A DNA stretch of 12,399 bases. Source: an uncultured Eggerthellaceae bacterium (GTDB taxonomy: Bacteria > Actinomycetota > Coriobacteriia > Coriobacteriales > Eggerthellaceae). The translations under genes were made by a program, and so were the position numbers. Below the pieces are notes generated by a model. It searched no databases. It was given only the letters and a program-made list of their open reading frames with translations, and had not been told where the DNA came from. The DNA lies in NCBI GenBank assembly GCA_934630485.1, contig CAKTWD010000040.1, positions 1-12,399 on the forward strand, in the 5' to 3' direction. Positions 1 through 7,233 of the stretch are shown here, piece after piece. The number at the start of each line of letters is the position of its first letter. The stretch's first letter is position 1.

Positions 1-5
1 CCATA

Positions 6-33
6 GGGCCGCCTTCGGGCGGCCCTTCCCCTT
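6..33 (+). terminator. Rho-independent terminator of an off-window gene
   Basis: A perfect 8-bp stem (GGGCCGCC 6-13, GGCGGCCC 18-25) closes a TTCG loop and is followed by TTCCCCTT. It most likely ends a plus-strand gene lying left of the window. Confidence 0.65.
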
Positions 34-66
34 GCCCCGGGCCGCCCCGGGGGCTTTTCTTCTTTT
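34..66 (+). terminator. Second tandem terminator
   Basis: The arm GCCCCGGG (34-41) pairs with CCCGGGGGC (46-54) with one bulged G, and the tract TTTTCTTCTTTT follows. Together with the hairpin at 6-25 it forms a tandem terminator for a plus-strand gene outside the window. Confidence 0.55.
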
Positions 67-282
67 GCGGGGTTTCGACTTATTTTTGCCGGTGTTCCTA
101 TCTAGGTATTCGCGGTTATGGCTTTGCTATTTCAGCTTTGCCTCGATTGATTTCGCGTTGCGTGTGCGAGATCTTCTCTTGTTTGTCAGACTCGGGGGTG
201 AGGGTGGCTTGCGCTTCTGTTTTGAGGTCCCGGCAATTTGGCACGCGAACGACATGTCGAGAAGCCTTTTCGGCGGCAAATG
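67..282. other. Intergenic, no gene seen
   Basis: Short open frames here have no ribosome binding site, no recognisable motif and overlap each other on both strands. I see only spacer between the off-window terminators and the terminator of the antiporter gene. Confidence 0.5.
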
Positions 283-317
283 AGAAGAAAGCCCGCCTCC
301 TTATGCGAGTGGTGGGC
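283..317 (-). terminator. Terminator of the antiporter gene
   Basis: Read on the minus strand, GCCCACC (317-311) pairs with GGCGGGC (297-291), with one A-C mismatch, around a 13-nt loop. The T-rich run TTTCTTCT follows. It lies about 60 bases after the antiporter stop codon. Confidence 0.5.
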
Positions 318-379
318 ATGTTGCTTCTAGATAATTGCTCTTTAGTTGCTTCGATTTCTAGATTTTGTCGCAGTATGCC

Positions 380-1735
380 TTAGTTGGAACCATCTGAAGC
401 GTCATCAGATCGCGTATAAACGTCGTAACGCTTCTTGGGTAGGTAGATAGTGCGATAATCGGTTTCCTCGTACGTATGAGACGAATACGCATGCTCTTTA
501 ATGATGTCAATCGTGCTCTTTGGCGCATTTGCGATTTCTTTGACTGCATCGACGGGGTGACGATCGGTGATTCCGTATACGATTTGAGCAAGTAGCGGCA
601 TTAGGAATACGGTTACGGCGCCAGCCGCAACCATGATGGAGGCGGTCTGCGCATCCATGGTGCCGTTTTTAACCGCCAGCGAGGTTACTGCAACGATGAT
701 TGGCAGTGCCGTCGTGCAGTAGAGGGCAATCGAGGCACGCTCGTGAACCGTGTATGTGCTTCGCGTTTTGCCTAGCGCAAGCGAGATGGCAACAGGAACT
801 GCCCTGATTCCTATCAGCAATACGATAAAGCGGATAAGCGTTGCAGGATCGGCTGCAATCGCGCTCAGATCTATCTTGCAGCCTGACACAATGAAGAACA
901 GGGGGATTAAGAACCCGAAACCGATGCCGTCAAGTTTGGCTTCAAGGGATAGGTTCCCCTCGGGCCTGATGAATCTTAGTATGAAGCCAGCTGCAAATGC
1001 GCCAAGGACGATGTCGATGTCGAAAACGGCGGAGAAAGTCACGAGTGCAACCAGGATCATGATGGTGCCTCGCAGAAGCGTCTGTGAGGTTGTGTCGGCT
1101 TTTGCCTCTAGGAAACGGTAGAGAGTGCCGCCCTTCTTGCGTGCAGCGGCGGGAACGAGCGCGACAGCTAGACACAACGTGGCGAAAAGCGTCAGGATAA
1201 GAGCGGTCTGCCAGCCCTTTCTCGTTGAGAGTAAGATAGCCATAGCAAGAATTGGACCAAGCTCGCCCCATGTGCCGTACGTGATAACCGCATCGCCGAC
1301 TTTCGTGCCCATAAGACCACGCTCGCGCAGAATGGGCATCAGGGTTCCCAATGCGGTTGTTGTAAGGAGGATTGCCATGGGGACGGCATCGATTCCGCCG
1401 ATCGCGATATTCGGGTGAAGGTGAACCAGGCAGACAGCGAATGCAAATGTTAACAGCCAGGTTCTTAGCCCTTTCTTCCCTTCTGTTCCTGATAGCTTCT
1501 TCGGTTCGATTTCGTAGCCAGCTAGAAGAAACAGGAATGTCAGGCCGAGCTCTGAAAGAAGCGTTATCGATTCGGATAACTTGATGACGCCGACGCAGCT
1601 GGGACCCAGTACCGCTCCGAAGACCAAAAGCAAAACGGTTTCTGGGACAGGTTTATGAGGGATGACCTGTGCTATGACGGGCGCTGCGAATGTGACAAGC
1701 GAGATTATCGCAAGCGAGAAGAACTCGGAGGCCAT
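380..1735 (-). CDS. Cation:proton antiporter, CPA2/Na+/H+ exchanger family
   Basis: This 451-residue polytopic membrane protein probably exchanges Na+ or K+ for protons across the cytoplasmic membrane. Seen: about 12 hydrophobic segments between residues 5 and 388. The stretch ELGLTFLFLLAGYEIEPKKL (62-81) matches the family's typical ELGL..LLFLAGLE.. segment. GAFAAGF (245-251) and GFGFLIPLFFIVSGCKIDL (272-290) match the later conserved core. In the ion-binding helix the acidic residue is a single Glu (E158, in TWGELGP) where many electrogenic members have Asp-Asp, so electroneutral exchange is possible; this is inference. A hydrophilic tail of about 60 residues (389-451) carries no TrkA-N or TrkA-C domain, which sets it apart from KefB/KefC. 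The start ATG has only a weak GAAG-like ribosome binding site. The gene lies 107 bases after the YbjQ gene on the same strand and may be co-transcribed. Substrate unknown. Confidence 0.88.
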   Translation of the reverse strand: MASEFFSLAIISLVTFAAPVIAQVIPHKPVPETVLLLVFGAVLGPSCVGVIKLSESITLLSELGLTFLFLLAGYEIEPKKLSGTEGKKGLRTWLLTFAFAVCLVHLHPNIAIGGIDAVPMAILLTTTALGTLMPILRERGLMGTKVGDAVITYGTWGELGPILAMAILLSTRKGWQTALILTLFATLCLAVALVPAAARKKGGTLYRFLEAKADTTSQTLLRGTIMILVALVTFSAVFDIDIVLGAFAAGFILRFIRPEGNLSLEAKLDGIGFGFLIPLFFIVSGCKIDLSAIAADPATLIRFIVLLIGIRAVPVAISLALGKTRSTYTVHERASIALYCTTALPIIVAVTSLAVKNGTMDAQTASIMVAAGAVTVFLMPLLAQIVYGITDRHPVDAVKEIANAPKSTIDIIKEHAYSSHTYEETDYRTIYLPKKRYDVYTRSDDASDGSN

Positions 1736-1842
1736 GGAACTTCTTTCGAATCGGGTTGAATGGTGGCTTAGGCAGCAGATTTCGAAAATGCGCGCTAGTT
1801 GCCAGCGATAAGGGAAGTCGGTTGTCGAAAGAAACGGCGTTG

Positions 1843-2154
1843 TTAGATGAACTTCACCGCTGTGCCGTAAGCGAGCATCTCGATGGTTCCTTGCACGATT
1901 GCGCTTTCAGAGAAGCGCATAGCGACGATGGCGTCGGCTCCGAGTGCTGCGGCTTGCTCAATCATGCGGTCTTCGGCGATTTGGCGCGCCTCGTTGGTCA
2001 TCATTGTGTAGGACTTGATCTCGCCGCCAACCAAGGTTTTTGCGCTGGCCATGATGTCGCGTCCGATGTTTTTGGAGGTGACGATGTTGCCTCGCACCAG
2101 ACCAAGAATCTGAACGGCCTGAGCGGGAACGACATCTGCAGTGGTGATGATCAT
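1843..2154 (-). CDS. YbjQ/UPF0145 family small protein
   Basis: The product is a 103-residue soluble protein of the YbjQ/UPF0145 (DUF74) family, often named heavy-metal-binding domain protein although the function is not settled. Seen: the full family length; an N-terminal strand region with VQILGLVRGNIV; the conserved middle NIGRDIMASAKTLVGGEIKSY; and a C-terminal ALGADAIVAMRF...YGTAVKF. Members are thought to form ring-like oligomers. The start is well supported by AAAGGA seven bases before the ATG. There is no signal peptide or membrane helix. It is on the same strand as the antiporter downstream, with no clear terminator between them. A metal or stress role next to an antiporter is only inference. 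Confidence 0.9.
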   Translation of the reverse strand: MIITTADVVPAQAVQILGLVRGNIVTSKNIGRDIMASAKTLVGGEIKSYTMMTNEARQIAEDRMIEQAAALGADAIVAMRFSESAIVQGTIEMLAYGTAVKFI

Positions 2155-2680
2155 GGGTGGTCCTTTCGTTTGGGTGTTCGCTTATTCTACCGCCTTTGCG
2201 GTTGGCGTGGGTGGAAGGCCAAATGAAGGCAAGTGTAGGAAATGACGCAAAAGCTTTTAGGGAGGGGGGCGCCCCGAAGGGTTGGCGATTGAATGCAGAA
2301 CGAGAAGGAGTCGCTTGATAGGACCCGCGGTTGAGCGCGACTGAAATTGAGAAGCGTCCAGGGCAATTGACATTCGAGCGCAAGCGCGAGCGAACTGTGC
2401 GTGGGCATTGGCGATGAGGCATCAAGCGTGAATGAAACGCGTGATCAGGCGACGTTGAACGCGTGCGATAACCTTGAGGGGACTGGAAATCATAAGCGCC
2501 CGGCCGGTTGGGGGTCGGCTCGGGCGCTTCAGAAGCACCTGCTGCATTACTTGCTGTTGCAATGGCGGCGCACGTATTGGCTGTTTGTTCCGATGCTTTG
2601 AGTGAACTTGGGTCGGGGTGGCGTTTGGTTGCCGAAGCCCCTCCTTTATCGGACATTTCGCATTCTAATTCGCGACTCTT
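2155..2680. other. Intergenic, no gene supported
   Basis: Over 500 bases separate the YbjQ start from the transporter terminator. Open frames of 66 to 232 codons occur here on both strands. They have mixed, low-complexity or basic translations, lack family motifs and overlap real genes, so I read them as chance frames of GC-rich DNA. The one clear structure is the hairpin at 2494-2529. Confidence 0.45.
2494..2529 (-). terminator. Strong hairpin, possible terminator
   Basis: AAGCGCCCG (2494-2502) pairs perfectly with CGGGCGCTT (2521-2529), and an inner stem forms around a G-rich loop. On the minus strand it is followed by TTATGATTTCC, a weak U-rich tail. It could be a second terminator for the transporter gene about 200 bases upstream on that strand, or a structured element of unknown role. 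Confidence 0.35.
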
Positions 2681-2702
2681 AAAACAGCCTGAAAGTTGTT
2701 TT
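2681..2702 (-). terminator. Terminator of the NSS transporter gene
   Basis: AAAACAGC (2681-2688) and GTTGTTTT (2695-2702) form an 8-bp stem with one G-U pair and a 6-base loop. The runs of A and T in the stem suit termination in both directions. It lies 30 bases after the transporter stop codon. Confidence 0.45.
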
Positions 2703-2731
2703 GGATTTTACAGACCTTGGAGTTTGTTGCG

Positions 2732-4111
2732 TTAGAAACCAAGATAGGGAAGCACGTTCCAGATGAGAATGATGGCGATCAGAACCGGTGCGATGAACTT
2801 GATCATGATGGTCCAGGCCTTCTCAAGCTTGAACGCGCTGGACTCTTTGATCTCGCGCGCAAGAATGTTCTCCTTGACCAGCCAACCGAACATGAGGCAG
2901 GTCAAGATCTCGACGATCGGCATGATGACCGAATTGGAAATGAAGTCGAAGAAGTCGAGCAGTGAAGAGCCCTCGCCAAGCGGTTGTATGCCGGAAAGCA
3001 CGTTGTAGCCTGCGTTAACGAAGATCCCGAGAACGACGACGACGGCAACGACTGCAACGAAGGCCTGGCGGCGGGGCCAATGCATGCCGTCCTGGACGAT
3101 GGAAACGCATGCCTCAGTCAGACCGATTGCGCTAGTCAGAGCTGCAAAGAAAACCAGCAGGAAGAAGACGAAGCCGACGATGGTTGCCACGGTGGTGTCA
3201 AGCGTGTTGAACACCTGAGGCAGGGTGATGAACATCAAAGAGGGACCTGATTTCGTGGCAACCGCCTCGGCGGAGCCCATTGCCACGAAGGCAGCTGGCA
3301 CGATGGCCAGACCAGCAAGGAAGGAAACGCCGAAGTCGAAACCAGCGATCTGTCCGACGGAAGCGGTAAGGCTATCTTGCTTGCGCATGTAAGAGCCGTA
3401 CGTGATGGTGATACCCATTGCCAGCGACAGGGAGTAAAACATCTGACCAAGTGCGTTGATCACCAGTTCGCCAGAGAACTTGCTGAAATCGGGAACCAGG
3501 TAATAAGCCGCGCCTTCAAGGGCGCCCGGCAGCGTGAGGACAAAGATAGCGATGCCCGCTGCCATGATGATGAGCGCAGGCATGAGGACACTATTGACGC
3601 GTTCGATGCCTTTTTCAACACCAAAGCCCACGACACAGAATGCAAGCGCCATGAAGATGCCCATCCAGATGTAGGATTCGACGTTGCTGGTCATGAAAGC
3701 GCTGAAGAACGTGCCACCGTCGGCCAATGCGGCAGGGCCGGCAGTAAGGTAGGCGACTGCGTATTTGGTCACCCAACCGCCGATGATGCAGTAGTACGGA
3801 GTGATGATGAACGGAACGAGCGAAACCAGAACGCCGATCCAAAGGAATTTCTTGCCGAAATGGGAGTACGCGCCGATGGCCGATTTGCGCGTGGTGCGGC
3901 CAAGGGCCGACTCAAGAAGAAGCAACGACAAGCCGAACGTCGCAACCAGGATGAGGTATGTGATAAGGAACGTGCCGCCGCCGTATTTCGCAGCGAGGTA
4001 GGGAAAGCGCCACATGTTGCCGAGGCCCACAGCAGTAGCTGCGGCTGCCAAGACAAAAGCCCACTTGCTGGACCATGAGGCGCGCTTTTCAGAAGCGCCT
4101 GAATGTGCCAT
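2732..4111 (-). CDS. Sodium-dependent transporter, NSS/SLC6 family
   Basis: This 459-residue secondary transporter of the cytoplasmic membrane belongs to the neurotransmitter:sodium symporter family. Bacterial members import amino acids with Na+. Seen: the helix-1 signature AVGLGNMWRFPY (residues 27-38), where N32 corresponds to the Na+-ligand Asn and R35 to the outer-gate Arg of LeuT; the following YGGGTFLITYL; and a helix-8 segment with TSAIGLTEACVSIVQDG. About 11 hydrophobic segments end in NVLPYLGF at the C terminus, a length typical of short bacterial members. I chose the ATG at 4111 (MAHSGASEK...) because AAAAGAG lies a few bases upstream. The ATG at 4153 would add 14 residues but has no ribosome binding site. 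The substrate cannot be told; an amino acid is likely. It is a single-gene unit with a long leader (see 4203-4335). Confidence 0.92.
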   Translation of the reverse strand: MAHSGASEKRASWSSKWAFVLAAAATAVGLGNMWRFPYLAAKYGGGTFLITYLILVATFGLSLLLLESALGRTTRKSAIGAYSHFGKKFLWIGVLVSLVPFIITPYYCIIGGWVTKYAVAYLTAGPAALADGGTFFSAFMTSNVESYIWMGIFMALAFCVVGFGVEKGIERVNSVLMPALIIMAAGIAIFVLTLPGALEGAAYYLVPDFSKFSGELVINALGQMFYSLSLAMGITITYGSYMRKQDSLTASVGQIAGFDFGVSFLAGLAIVPAAFVAMGSAEAVATKSGPSLMFITLPQVFNTLDTTVATIVGFVFFLLVFFAALTSAIGLTEACVSIVQDGMHWPRRQAFVAVVAVVVVLGIFVNAGYNVLSGIQPLGEGSSLLDFFDFISNSVIMPIVEILTCLMFGWLVKENILAREIKESSAFKLEKAWTIMIKFIAPVLIAIILIWNVLPYLGF

Positions 4112-4202
4112 TGGAAACTCTTTTCTTCGATTGTTCGGTCGAAGGCGAAGCATGGAAATGCCAAGTGGGTTGTGCGTGTTTTGTCATACGTACTCTTAGG
4201 TT

Positions 4203-4258
4203 GCGCGCTTTTGGCTGACGCAAGCCCTGGTTGTCGAACGCGCGCTTTTGGCCGACGC
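4203..4258. repeat. Pair of 19-base direct repeats in the transporter leader
   Basis: GCGCGCTTTTGGCTGACGC (4203-4221) and GCGCGCTTTTGGCCGACGC (4240-4258) match in 18 of 19 positions, 37 bases apart. The second copy runs into two further stems: GGCCGA/TCGGCC (4250-4266) and CGGCAG-TTCG-CTGCCG (4266-4281). They lie in the inferred 5' leader or operator region of the transporter gene. They could be tandem protein-binding sites or part of a structured leader. Confidence 0.6.
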
Positions 4259-4281
4259 GATCGGCCGGCAGTTCGCTGCCG

Positions 4282-4529
4282 CCGTTTGACAAAGCTCGAA
4301 CAATCCTCGCCTTCACAATTCGATAAGAAATTATATCGGCGATGATGCGGGGACGCGGAACTGTTATCGGGGATTTAATCTTTTGATAAACAACCGGAAG
4401 ACTCAACGGGCTTGGTTTTGGGGTGAGTGGTCGGAAGAAGTGCAAAGGTTGTCGCTGTGTGTCGGAAACAATCGAATGGTCAGGTCGTCTTACCATTCTT
4501 GAAACGGCGGTGCTGCCTCTGTCCCCATA
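4282..4529. other. Intergenic, no gene supported
   Basis: Apart from the possible -10 box at 4330-4335 I find nothing here. A 160-codon minus frame that spans it lacks motifs and overlaps the transporter start in another frame. Confidence 0.4.
4330..4335 (-). promoter_or_regulatory. Possible -10 box for the NSS transporter gene
   Basis: The minus strand reads a perfect TATAAT here. No convincing -35 box lies 16-18 bases upstream (the hexamer is CCGCGT). If used, transcription would start near 4323 and give a leader of about 210 bases containing the direct repeats and hairpins. Confidence 0.35.
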
Positions 4530-4566
4530 GCAAAAGCCGACCGGGCAACGGGATGCTCGATCGGTC
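4530..4566 (-). terminator. Terminator of the UspA fusion gene
   Basis: On the minus strand GACCG (4566-4562) pairs with CGGTC (4543-4539), with a small inner stem (GCA/TGC) in the loop, followed by GGCTTTTGC. It lies about 35 bases after the stop codon. Confidence 0.45.
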
Positions 4567-4601
4567 TTCAAGGGTTTGATGGCTGTTGTGCGATGCGAAG
4601 G

Positions 4602-5312
4602 CTAGCGGACGATGAGAACCGGGCAGCCGGCGTTTTCGCTGACCTTGTGACTGACGCTGCCCATGACGACCTGCTTCAGGCCGGACAGGCCGCGCGAACC
4701 CATGATAACCAGTTCCGCGTCGGATTCGCGCGCTTCCTTCACGATTTCGACGGCGGGGTCGCCCATACGGGTTTTCGGGATGGCGTCGATGCCAATGCCC
4801 TTCATGATCTCGCAGGCATGGACGACGGCGTTATCGGCGCGCAGTGCGCTTGCCTTGTTGTCGGGGGCAGCAACGGCAAGAACCTCGATATCGGTTGCTT
4901 TGTCCAGGTCGATGGAATGAGCTGCATATTTGATAGCGTTAAGAGAAGGCTCGGAGCCGTCGGTTGCGAAGATCAGCGTCTTTAAGGCGTCGCGTTTCGC
5001 AAGGCGCTCGTGGATGTCGTTGTTGAGCATCTGCTCGGCGATATGTTCCTTATCGAGCTTGCGGTTGCGGAAGTAAACAGCCCAGTTGGCAGCAAGGAAG
5101 ACCAAGTTAAGGAAGTAGATGGCCAGAACCCAGTTGATTTGTCCAGAATAAAGCTTTGCGGCAATGCCGGCGAAGTAGCCGACGGTGATGAGCATGATGA
5201 ACTGCCAGCTGGTGCCGGCGGCCGTGCGTGCTTGATAGTTCTTATAGGCGTTGGTAGGCCAGGACAGGCCGAAACAGAGAAGCATCGTGGCTTCCAGGGC
5301 TTGTGACAGCAT
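4602..5312 (-). CDS. PQ-loop/SemiSWEET-like membrane domain fused to UspA
   Basis: This 236-residue protein has two parts. Residues 5-82 form three hydrophobic helices with a PQ-loop/SemiSWEET-like pattern: P19 at a helix bend, then K24, R29-T30 and G33-T34-S35 as in the family's P..(x)K...(K/R)(T/S)..G.S motif, though the Gln after the Pro is replaced by Thr. Residues 110-236 are a UspA domain. It has D118 in ATDGS after strand 1, a MGDPAVEIVKEA segment, and the full ATP-binding motif G-2x-G-9x-G-S (G205, G208, G218, S219). SemiSWEETs are small sugar-type uniporters; ATP-binding USPs sense energy or stress. The fusion suggests a membrane-tethered USP or a nucleotide-gated small-solute transporter, which is inference. 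The start is secure: AAGGAG six bases before the ATG. It is divergent from the LysR gene and probably controlled by it. Confidence 0.85.
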   Translation of the reverse strand: MLSQALEATMLLCFGLSWPTNAYKNYQARTAAGTSWQFIMLITVGYFAGIAAKLYSGQINWVLAIYFLNLVFLAANWAVYFRNRKLDKEHIAEQMLNNDIHERLAKRDALKTLIFATDGSEPSLNAIKYAAHSIDLDKATDIEVLAVAAPDNKASALRADNAVVHACEIMKGIGIDAIPKTRMGDPAVEIVKEARESDAELVIMGSRGLSGLKQVVMGSVSHKVSENAGCPVLIVR

Positions 5313-5409
5313 TCTTGTCTCCTTGATCTCATGCAGCGCAGGTGAGCATCTCGGGTCGCAAAGAACGCAAGGCGGGGTGTTGGTAGCGCCGCTTTAATAA
5401 GCTTCATGG

Positions 5410-5438
5410 AGTATAGGAAAGCAAGTAATGCATGACAA
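5410..5438 (-). promoter_or_regulatory. Promoter of the UspA fusion gene
   Basis: Minus-strand -35 TTGTCA (5438-5433), a 17-base spacer, then -10 TATACT (5415-5410). Each box matches the sigma-70 consensus in five of six positions. The predicted start is near 5403, giving a leader of about 90 bases. The -35 box lies within the dyad at 5427-5447. Confidence 0.6.
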
Positions 5439-5447
5439 ATATGCATT
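5427..5447. promoter_or_regulatory. Perfect dyad, candidate LysR-family operator
   Basis: AATGCAT, seven bases, ATGCATT: a perfect inverted repeat of 7-bp arms. It covers the -35 box of the UspA fusion gene and reaches the upstream part of the lysR promoter region, so one bound regulator could control both. Its symmetric pairs do not give the strict T-N11-A of LysR boxes, so the assignment rests on position and symmetry. Confidence 0.5.
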
Positions 5448-5475
5448 CACAAGAAAACGATAACAAATCTGTTAT
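5446..5475 (+). promoter_or_regulatory. Possible lysR promoter with internal dyad
   Basis: TTCACA (5446-5451), an 18-base spacer and TGTTAT (5470-5475) fit a plus-strand promoter. The -10 forms the right arm of the dyad ATAACA-N4-TGTTAT (5460-5475), which would suit autorepression. Transcription would begin a few bases before, or at, the lysR start codon, implying a nearly leaderless message. Confidence 0.35.
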
Positions 5476-5484
5476 GATTAGGAC

Positions 5485-6339
5485 ATGGATATCAATCAGA
5501 TGACATGCTTCCTGGATGTTGCGGAAACGCAACATATGACTAAAAGCGCCCAACGACTTCATATGGCGCAACCTGCGGTTAGTCGCAGCATCGCGCGATT
5601 AGAAGATGAGCTTGGCGTCGATTTGTTCGAGCGGTCGGGCAGGGGGATTCGTCTGACTGGCGAGGGCAGATTGTTGCAGGAGCGCCTGATTCCCATCATG
5701 GGCGAATTGGACGATATCCGGCAGACGTTCGCCGATATTCGCACCGGGCGCGAACACGAGGTTCGCATCAGCTTACAGGCGGGCTCCCGCATTGCATCCG
5801 AAGCCCTTGAGGGATGGATCGCTCGAAACACTTCGGCGCGCGTCACGTTGATGCAGATGTCGCATGAGGGAGAAGAGGTCGACATCGACGTCGGCACCAC
5901 CATCTTGGAAAACGCGGCTCGTTATCGAAGTTACTCCGAGCGCGTTATGCTGGTTGCTCCTGAATCGATGGCGTTTAAAACCAACCCGATCGAGCTGTCT
6001 GAGCTTGAGAACGTGGGCTTCATCTCGCTTCCCTCGGCGGCGGGGTTCGGCAGGTTTGTTTCGGACATGTGCGCAAGCGAATGCTTCCAGCCCAATGTGG
6101 TGTTGGAAAGCGACAACCCCAGTGTTGTGCGAGAGATGATCGGCATGGGGCTTGGCGTTGGCTTCTGGCCCGAAAAAAGCTGGGGCCCGGTTACCGGTGA
6201 GAAGATCGCCGTCCATTCCCTTGCGGGAAATGCCAAGCGTTGGCTGGCGGTGTCGCTCACGCACAAAGGCGCATCGAATGCTCAGGCCGTGGCATGTTTT
6301 CAGCATATCTGCCGTACCTTCGACACGGTTTTCGACTAA
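5485..6339 (+). CDS. LysR-family transcriptional regulator
   Basis: This 284-residue DNA-binding regulator has the classical layout. The N-terminal winged helix-turn-helix (about residues 2-60) contains FLDVAETQHMTKSAQRLHMAQPAVSRSI, then LEDELGVDLFER and the wing GIRLTGEG. A linker helix follows, then the effector-binding domain (about 90-284), which is slightly shorter than typical LysR proteins. The ligand is not deducible. The ATG is supported by protein similarity rather than by a ribosome binding site: AGGA ends one base before it, too close to be ideal, so the message may be leaderless. The gene is divergent from the UspA fusion gene, the usual arrangement of a LysR gene and its target, and the shared region holds two dyads. 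It ends at the convergent terminator at 6404-6436. Confidence 0.93.
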   Translation: MDINQMTCFLDVAETQHMTKSAQRLHMAQPAVSRSIARLEDELGVDLFERSGRGIRLTGEGRLLQERLIPIMGELDDIRQTFADIRTGREHEVRISLQAGSRIASEALEGWIARNTSARVTLMQMSHEGEEVDIDVGTTILENAARYRSYSERVMLVAPESMAFKTNPIELSELENVGFISLPSAAGFGRFVSDMCASECFQPNVVLESDNPSVVREMIGMGLGVGFWPEKSWGPVTGEKIAVHSLAGNAKRWLAVSLTHKGASNAQAVACFQHICRTFDTVFD

Positions 6340-6403
6340 AAGACGGCGTGTTTGGCGCAGCGTATCGTCGAGACCCCGCTCCGCGGCAGCGGCTTTACAT
6401 GCA

Positions 6404-6436
6404 AAGGAGGCTTGGACAAGTTGTCCAAGCCTCCTT
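6404..6436. terminator. Perfect 16-bp inverted repeat, bidirectional terminator
   Basis: AAGGAGGCTTGGACAA (6404-6419), one central G, and its exact reverse complement (6421-6436). It sits between the convergent lysR and lipoprotein genes and can fold on either strand. The tails are not U-rich beyond the stem-end TT (plus strand: TTGATTCTAAG), so termination efficiency is uncertain. Confidence 0.65.
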
Positions 6437-6467
6437 GATTCTAAGTTGATTTCGCTAGCGACTGAGC

Positions 6468-7076
6468 TTATGCGGCGTTTGCGGGCTGAGCGTCTTCGTC
6501 AAGGCCCAGCAGGGTTTCAAGACCCATTGCATGGTAAAGCTGAGCTTCGAAAACGTCCTGGTCGGCTTCCCATTCGCCTTCGGAGTTCTTTGTGTAGGCA
6601 AGTTCGCAAGCGACGGTCTTGGCAGTTGCGGAGTTCGTTGCATCCATCAGGGTTTCGCCGGCAAGCTTTGTGATCTCTTCCTCGGAAGCGTCCATCATGC
6701 TCATGGCCTTGCCCAGATAGGTTCCGAACCAAGTACTGAAGATCTCATCGAACTGTTTGCAGGTGATGTCGACTTTGGCCGTTGCGGTGCCTTTGTCTTT
6801 GTCTACTGTGATATCGCCGATCTTGTAATCGAAGCCGTCAAGGTAGGCGCCCATGAACTGGTTGGCATCGACGCCCAGTTCGGCGAAGTCCTCGTTGGTC
6901 ATGCCGAATTCTTCGCTCCAGCTGTCGGAGTCGGCGTTCTTGACCTCGTCGAACTGCTGGGTGAGGTCGGCTTTGATCAGTTCCTCGGGGGATTTCTGGC
7001 CCTGGCATCCAACCAGGGTGGCGGTAAGGGCTGCAGCAAGAGCCAGAGTTGAGAGAATGAGGGCGTGTTTTTTCAT
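6468..7076 (-). CDS. Putative lipoprotein of unknown function
   Basis: This 202-residue precursor has a lipoprotein signal peptide: MKK, a hydrophobic stretch, and the lipobox LVGC with the lipidated Cys at residue 24. The mature part is acidic and likely sits on the outer face of the cytoplasmic membrane. It begins with SPEELIKADLTQQFDEV and has a repeated pattern of acidic helices with short strands (DYKIGDITVDKDKGTATAKVDI), resembling small DUF-type lipoproteins common in gut actinobacteria. I cannot name the family with confidence. The ATG at 7076 is chosen because AAGGAGG lies four bases upstream and it places the signal peptide at the terminus. The ATG at 7148 would add 24 polar residues ahead of it. 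A minus-strand TAGAAT (7144-7139) may be its -10 box. Confidence 0.85.
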   Translation of the reverse strand: MKKHALILSTLALAAALTATLVGCQGQKSPEELIKADLTQQFDEVKNADSDSWSEEFGMTNEDFAELGVDANQFMGAYLDGFDYKIGDITVDKDKGTATAKVDITCKQFDEIFSTWFGTYLGKAMSMMDASEEEITKLAGETLMDATNSATAKTVACELAYTKNSEGEWEADQDVFEAQLYHAMGLETLLGLDEDAQPANAA

Positions 7077-7180
7077 GTTGCCTCCTTTTTTCGCGCGTTG
7101 AGACGGGACAACTGCGCTGTTCTTTTTCTGATGAGCCGATTCTATCAAATTGATTGATGGTGATTGTCATGATTCGAGTT

Positions 7181-7209
7181 TTGCCTTGTCAGCGGCGCAG
7201 ATGTAGACT
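7181..7209 (+). promoter_or_regulatory. Possible promoter of the NUDIX-hydrolase operon
   Basis: TTGCCT (7181-7186), exactly 17 bases, TAGACT (7204-7209), each matching the consensus in four of six positions. Transcription would start near 7216, 18-33 bases before the candidate start codons. Confidence 0.35.
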
Positions 7210-7233
7210 TTTGGCTAGATCTGAACCGTTTTG

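Noticed and set aside
1958..2656. 232-codon minus-strand open frame
   Set aside because: It overlaps the well-supported YbjQ gene in another frame and its translation has no recognisable domain.
3377..4078. 233-codon plus-strand open frame
   Set aside because: It lies fully antisense to the transporter gene, has no ribosome binding site and an Asp/Arg/Glu-rich translation typical of shadow frames.
4112..4335. Known riboswitch upstream of the transporter
   Set aside because: I could not match the conserved cores of glycine, lysine or other amino-acid riboswitches.
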